A DNA stretch of 64,000 bases from Hevea brasiliensis (Eukaryota > Streptophyta > Magnoliopsida > Malpighiales > Euphorbiaceae), in the NCBI RefSeq assembly GCF_030052815.1, contig NC_079495.1, forward strand, positions 43,839,651-43,903,650, read 5' to 3'. The notes beneath the pieces were generated by a model. That model searched no databases and was not told the origin of the DNA. It worked only from the letters and a program-made list of their open reading frames with translations. Of the stretch, positions 58,801 through 64,000 are shown in pieces (the stretch's first letter is position 1; each line of letters starts with the position of its first letter). The translations under genes and the position numbers were made by a program.

Positions 58801-60708
58801 CAAAGCTCTTCAAATTACTATCAAAAGCTTCCTTGTAATGTGGGGAGTAACTTTTGTGAAGAAACTTAAAAGAATAATGGTGAACTTGGGGAGAGATTGA
58901 AGCTTGCTTAAAGTACTTCAATGGAGGATTTTGGAAAATTTCAATTCGACTAGGTTTTGGGAATGAAGAAGATGAAGTAATGAAGTGGGAAATGTTGTCC
59001 ACTTGTAACTATTTATACCTCCACTTACTTAATTTAATTAATTATAATATTATTTACACCCCCCATTTTCCCTTAATTGCATTTCATTTCTAATTTCATT
59101 TTTTATGTGATTTTCAAAATTTAATACTACTTATTTTTAATGGAAATTTAGGTCAAAAGTCCACTCTAGGTGTCAAATGACCAAAATGCCCCTCTTCGAG
59201 TTGCATTTCGAATTTTTTGGTACTACCGATTAACTCTTTACCTGTCGATTTCTTAAATTTTTGTTTTTCATTTATACTGACTTACTAATTTTTCTTTAAC
59301 ATTTTCTAAGTCAATTATATCTCAATAAATGTTTATTTAAGTCTTAAAAATATTTCTCAGGGTTCCCCGCAGTCCAGGGCTAGTCAACTGTCCTCGCCGC
59401 AACTTCTTAGTGCGGTCACCCATCGCTACAGTGCCGACTCGTTTAACTTACTTTCATTTCGTCTCTTTTATTTTTTCTTAATTTTCCTTTTTTTTATTTA
59501 TTTCATCATTTTATGTCTGTTTATTATCACTAAAGTTTAGTTCCAGACATCTTGACTTGTCCGGACCGACATTAGGTCACCAGAGTAGCAGAATGTACAG
59601 ACTACCTAAAGTGAGGGCGTTACATTTAAAATGACTAAGTCAACATTAATTTCCATCCATTAGAGGTAAGAAAAACTCAAGCAACATAGGTTCTCATGGC
59701 TGCCAAAATTGAACAATTCAATAACTCAATAGATTCTTCCATTTTCTTCACCATTCAACTCACCTCAACCTAAACATGAAGTTTACTAAAGAAAGGGAGG
59801 GGATTTGGACACTTACCTATTTTTGTGGCTTGCTCAAACCTCACTAAACTTCCCTCTTGTTGCTCTAAATATGCTGCCCAAGGTGTATAGACAAGGTTTA
59901 GTGAAGAGAAGTGTGAGAATCATGGCTTGATGATGGGTTGATGAAGCTCACAAGGTGCGGCCATGGAGGTTTGGTTTGGGAGCTCCATTTCGGCAAGAAG
60001 AAGAATGAAGCAGAAGAAGATAAAGTTAGTGGGATCTTCTGTCCCAAAGTCCCATATATGTGTCCTAAATCATGAGTTAGTGGAGCATTTAGGTTACTTT
60101 TATTGTTTAATTATTCAAAGTTTCACAATTTACATTTTATGCCTCATTTCTTTCACTATTCATATAATGTACCTCATTTTAATTTTTCATGACATTTTCA
60201 AAGTGTAATATCATTTATTTTTAATGGACATTGAAGTTAAAAGGCAACTCTAGGTGTCAAATGACCAAAATGCCCTTCTGCGGGTTGTATTTCTAATTTT
60301 TCGGTAACACCGATTTTTGTCTATTTCTCAATTTTTCTTTTTTCTTTATACTAATTTATTAATTTTTCTTTGATATTTCTAGTGTCAATTATATTTCAAT
60401 AAACCTTTAATTATGTCCTGAAATTTAATTACGAGGGTTCCTCGCGGTCCTAGGGTCGGCAATTGCCTTCGCCGTAACTTTCCGGTGCAGTCACCCATCG
60501 CTACAGTGCCGGCTCGTTTAACCTTGTTTCATTTTCTCTCTTTTATTTTTCTTTAATTTTTCTTGTGTTTTTTTTATTTATTTATTTCATCATTATATGT
60601 CTCTTTACTATTACCGAAGTGTAGTTCTAAAAATCCTGACTTTTTCGGATAGACATTAGGTCACCGGAGCAACAGAACGTACAGACTACATACAGGGAAG
60701 ATGTTACA
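52801..60708 (-). mobile_element. solo LTR nested in the 3' LTR, itself interrupted
   Basis: On minus it runs from TGTAACATCTTCC (60708) to GGAGTGTTACA (52801). Target duplication GAATA at 52796-52800 and 60709-60713, perfect. Removing the inner insertion and one TTTAA leaves about 3.5 kb, LTR-sized, with no internal region, hence a solo LTR. Box GCGATGGGTGACT at 60489-60501; stem-loop CTAAGCA...TGCTTAG at 53430-53447. The open frame 54697-55095 inside it has no recognisable product. Confidence 0.88.
55239..59624 (-). mobile_element. innermost solo LTR (group B-like)
   Basis: 4386 bp; on minus from TGTAACGCCCTCAC to GGGTAGGGCGTGACA. Perfect target duplication TTTAA at 55234-55238 and 59625-59629. 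The 55239-56900 part is close to 15583-17200 and 21276-22900. Box at 59414-59426; stem-loop CTGAGT...ACTCAG at 55882-55898. Two copies of the CCCTATG-TCGGGGAGGTCGAATC unit lie at 56236-56306. No internal region. Confidence 0.88.
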
Positions 60709-60713
60709 GAATA

Positions 60714-62061
60714 AAATTGAAATGTTATAAATTATATTATCGTGAAATAATAAAATAATAAAACAAAACATATTAACACTTAATGATTCTTATGTGCAAA
60801 TGTATTGCCTAGACACGTGTGTTAGATTGGATAGATGGTATGCCAATAGGGTATTATTTTAGCAGTACTGCGTAATGCTTTATGCCCGCACTCATGGCTT
60901 TTATGCTCGATTATGTGTTATCATGGCTTTTTAGCCATACTGACTGCATACGTGGTTGACGTTCTGCATCCCATGGTATGATGGCCCGAGGCACCGCGGT
61001 GTCCAGTGCCAAAGACCCGTTATCCAGTTTAGTCAGCCTGTCATAGGTTACTTGGGCAGTGTAAATTATTGAAATTATTTAAGAATATTAGTAATTAAAA
61101 ACATTAGAAAGTATTGAATGAAATGAGGAAAAAGATTAGCAATGGAAACATAACTGAATCAAGTAGTACAAATGAAATTTTCAGAATTGTAGGAACCAAA
61201 AATACAATACTCCTAGAATTAATCTGTATATCGAATATTATTACTGTATAAACTCAGCACTTCCAAAGAGGGACAAAATAGAATATAAGATAGTTGATAT
61301 TAGAAATATCATACCAAATTTAATTGATATCCGAGGATCTAAATTATACTTTAAAATTATACTTCAGTCTTTCTTATTTGTATATATTATTTTCTTGTTA
61401 TATTATTGCACCACTAAGCAGAAATGCTTAGCGTGATGGATTTGTTTCCTTCGCGCAGGTACTAAAGATAAAGCCCAGTGGATATTAGACTGGGATTTTG
61501 GAGTCTGGATCTGCAAAAGTGTCAGAAGTGTTCAAGTTGTCGCCTCCTCAGCAATGCATGTAGATAGGGCCCATGTAGATCAAATTATGTATTCTGTATG
61601 TAATAATATTTTGTATGTTGTAATGTAAACTAAGAATTTGTAAGTAATATTTATGTGATGTAAATTAATAAATTGATTAGTTCAATTGTAATTAATTTGT
61701 ATATCATGTAAAGTATGAACTTTATGTAATTAGCTATAAATCATGTAAATTAATAAAGTTTGAGAATTTTGATACATAAATTGAGTCCAAATGGATATGT
61801 ATGCAAATGAGGTTGCAAGAATTGAATATGTGATGAGATTTTATTTGTAAAGTATTGTTGAAATTTCAAGCAGGTGAATAGTGAAATACGCCAAATGGTA
61901 ATAGAAACAGGAGAAACTCCGCTGGTTTCTCTATAGAAAAATAATTGATATTAAATTAAACGAATTCAAAATTATTAAAATAATAAAGTAAGATAAGATA
62001 GGGTGCTCCAGCACCGAGTGTGACATGTCTTGCTTGGCTACACTGTAGGCGGGGTGTCATA
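60714..62061 (+). mobile_element. 3' LTR of the gag-only element, right part
   Basis: Continues the LTR interrupted at 52800 and parallels 47561-48912. Stem-loop CTAAGCA-GAAA-TGCTTAG at 61414-61431. Only about two minisatellite units are present at 60879-60916, against about four in the 5' LTR. The end is GTGTCATA, one transition from GTGTCACA. Confidence 0.92.
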
Positions 62062-62066
62062 ACATG

Positions 62067-62574
62067 TGCCATGTATAAGGGACCTCGTAGGGACCTCACC
62101 TGGATTTTTGGATCCATAACATATATAACATAATACCATATACCATTTGGGAGTTAGTAGGTCATCCATTATCTACCTCACATCATAAACATAAACGCAA
62201 TTACATCAAGTATGTTATAGTGCATTACACCCTAATATCATTGCATTTCATGATGCATGATTATGCTTAAAGCAAAAATTAATTTAAGCAGTTTATACAT
62301 ACCTCTTGTAGTACTTATTCATTTACTCTTACCCCCTAGATCTGGTAGGTAGACTTGACTTCATGTGTGCTCCCTAGGATGTTCTAACATCAAACTAACT
62401 CGGTGCTTGACTTCCTTGAACCTTGTGAAAAAAAAATGCACCTTAGAGTGCAAAGTTTAGCAATTTAAAATTTTTCAATACCTAGGGTTTCATGCATCAT
62501 GTGATCCAATTAAGCTATTGAAAAATACATAATTTGGTTATAACAAATTAGGTTTCAATTGTCAACATGCTTGT
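62067..62574. other. older repeat-like sequence, right side of the big insertion
   Basis: Includes the near-repeat GGGACCTCGTAGGGACCTCACC (62089-62110) and AT-rich sequence; no coding frame. It would have been contiguous with the sequence ending at 44846 before insertion. Confidence 0.4.
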
Positions 62575-63690
62575 TGTTAGTAGTATGCCCTAGAGCATAT
62601 CATTTAGTATGTATCTTGTACATATTTTATTAATAAAGGGCAATTTCACTTTTCTGTTTACATAATGTATTTATGTATAATAGAAAAGGTCCATTGATAT
62701 GGAGGTAGGTGTTGATCAAGATGGAATCTTTTACCCTAAGTAAATAGGGATAAAATCCTATGTTCATTTAATTATTCTTGATGTTTCAAGTTCCTGGCCA
62801 GGACAGACAGATTTAATTAGAAAAGAGTTTCTAATAAGAAAATCTAATTAATCAAGAACTGGAATTAAAAGAGAACATAATATTCATAGCAAATGGGATT
62901 TGACATAAACCATGACTCTATCTCGGATTGGGATTTTATAACAGAGCGATTCTAGTGCATGGTAACATATGATTATAGGTTCATTCAAAGGTATTCCTTA
63001 TTACTAATTGGGTAGCCATGGCACGCTATGCTAGGTGTCAACCATGGTCTATGAGATGCCTAAGATGATTTAGAGAAATCATTAATGGTAAGAAAGAGTT
63101 CTGATGACATTAAATATGTTTGGTTTGCAATAAGATTGCAAAGTCCCTAGCATGGCTTGAAACCAAATCTAGGTTATTGGATGTATAATACAAGTTAAAT
63201 TTATATTTAAAGTGTTTAAATATGAATTTAATTATGAGAAATTAATTAATAGAGATTAATTAATTAATTTATATTTGATATAAATTGATTAGAAGAGGAG
63301 AAATAATGATTTTGGGTTGAGAACTCAAAATTAAAACATAAGGGTAATTTGGTCATTTCATAGGGTGACATGTGGCACCATGAGATGGTGACACATGGCA
63401 CCATATAAGCTTGCCATTTGTCTTCCAATCATATAAGATGATCAAAGTTAAAATTAAATCTAGCTTTGACACTTGGCTTAATGTGATTAGGTCAATTAAA
63501 ATTAAGATGCAATCAGGTGATGACATGTGGCAAGGGTTTTAAGTGATGACCTAATTATAAAAGGAAAAAAGAAAGAAAAATAAACACATTCTTATTTTCT
63601 CTAAAAAGTGCCTCCACCTCTATGCTCCTCTCTTCTCTTCATCTTCTCTCATCAATTCAAAGAGAATACACCTTGGCTGGTTTACTTAAC
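62575..63690 (+). mobile_element. copia LTR (related to 38870-40386)
   Basis: Begins TGTTAGTAGTATGCCCTAGAGC and shares several blocks with the minus-strand copia LTR. The 3' half parallels 9113-9595. TATA-like ATTATAAAAGG lies at about 63554-63564, followed by a CT-rich leader. The LTR end and primer site are not visible. The sequence passes to gag at about 63690, so a deletion probably removed them. Confidence 0.65.
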
Positions 63691-63961
63691 ATGCTAGTTA
63701 TTGCCCTAAAGAATATGCCGGGCAATAAAGGAAAAGAGGTAGCTTTGATTGCATCTTCTTCTGCTGGAAAGTCCAACAAGAAGAAGGGTAATAAGAAAAA
63801 GAAACCTCAAGTTCCAGGATCTTCCAAGAAGATAGCCAAACAGAAAAACAAAGATCAAAGCTGACAAAGGCAAGGGAAAGTGTTTCCACTGCCAGAAGGA
63901 TGGGCACTGGAATAGGAAATGCCCAGAGTATAGCAAGTAGTAGCAGCTTGCAGTAACGAGA
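63691..63961 (+). pseudogene. copia gag C-terminal end with zinc knuckle
   Basis: The open piece has 'NKGKEVALIASSSAGKSNKK' and a run of Lys/Pro/Ser. A frameshift at about 63860 leads to 'GKCFHCQKDGHWNRKCPEYS', a perfect CCHC knuckle (C-x2-C-x4-H-x4-C) at 63881-63922 of the copia type, then stop TAG at about 63938. The front half of gag is missing. Pol would lie beyond the window edge. Confidence 0.8.
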
Positions 63962-64000
63962 TATTAAACTCCGGGTTGGCAATAACTCAACTATTGAAGC

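Larger units (their letters stand above)
44847..62061 (+). mobile_element. gag-only long-LTR element (group A), with nested insertions
   Basis: 5' LTR 44847-48912, internal 48913-50100, 3' LTR 50101-52800 plus 60714-62061. Perfect target duplication ACATG at 44842-44846 and 62062-62066. Without its insertion the 3' LTR is 4048 bp against 4066 bp for the 5' LTR. The interior has only a primer site, a shortened gag and a purine tract, so the element is non-autonomous by structure, not just by mutation. Confidence 0.9.

Overview
This window looks like a block of intergenic plant DNA made almost wholly of nested LTR retrotransposons. The evidence for a plant is Ty3/gypsy chromovirus polyproteins with 3-4.4 kb LTRs, tRNA-iMet type primer sites, Ty1/copia and MULE remnants, and AT-rich sequence throughout. 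LTR starts of the type 'TGTAACACCC...GGTGACCGGTGTCGGTCCGG' remind me of woody eudicots, possibly Euphorbiaceae such as Hevea or Manihot. That is recollection, not a search result. I see no intact host gene, tRNA, rRNA or CRISPR array. The only non-transposon coding trace is a broken GRF-type zinc-finger gene at about 14886-15381.

Layout. (1) 1-5161: 3' part of a short-LTR Ty3/gypsy element on +, with gag, protease, RT, RNase H, integrase and an LTR at 4313-5161. It is inserted in the pol tail of a long-LTR (Tekay/Del-like) element whose end and LTR follow at 5162-8466. (2) 8467-9595: two opposed copia LTR pieces forming a large foldback. (3) 10737-14344: a solo long LTR. (4) 14886-15381: the GRF pseudogene. 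(5) 15583-25190: a minus-strand Tekay-like element with a gutted interior. (6) 25758-37070: a plus-strand Tekay-like element with a full set of domains but many stops, its 3' LTR cut off at a MULE transposase fragment (37070-38640, minus). (7) 38870-43500: a degenerate copia element on minus. (8) 44847-62061: a gag-only long-LTR element. Its 3' LTR contains a minus-strand solo LTR (52801-60708), which itself contains another minus-strand solo LTR (55239-59624). The three levels have perfect 5-bp target duplications (acatg, gaata, tttaa). (9) 62575-64000: a copia LTR and gag zinc knuckle on +, running off the window.

How the parts relate. The long LTRs fall into at least two groups that share architecture. 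All carry a GCGATGGGTRACC-like box about 192-207 bp inside the LTR start. All carry a stem-loop about 600-750 bp before the LTR end, whose stem differs between groups by paired changes. A further hairpin sits just before the polypurine tract and also shows paired changes. The gag-only element shares LTR type and 3' end with the coding element at 5162-8466, so that family is a plausible source of its enzymes. The decay differs between elements: the 25758 element carries almost only stops explainable by C-to-T or G-to-A changes, whereas the element at 1-5161 is broken mainly by small indels.
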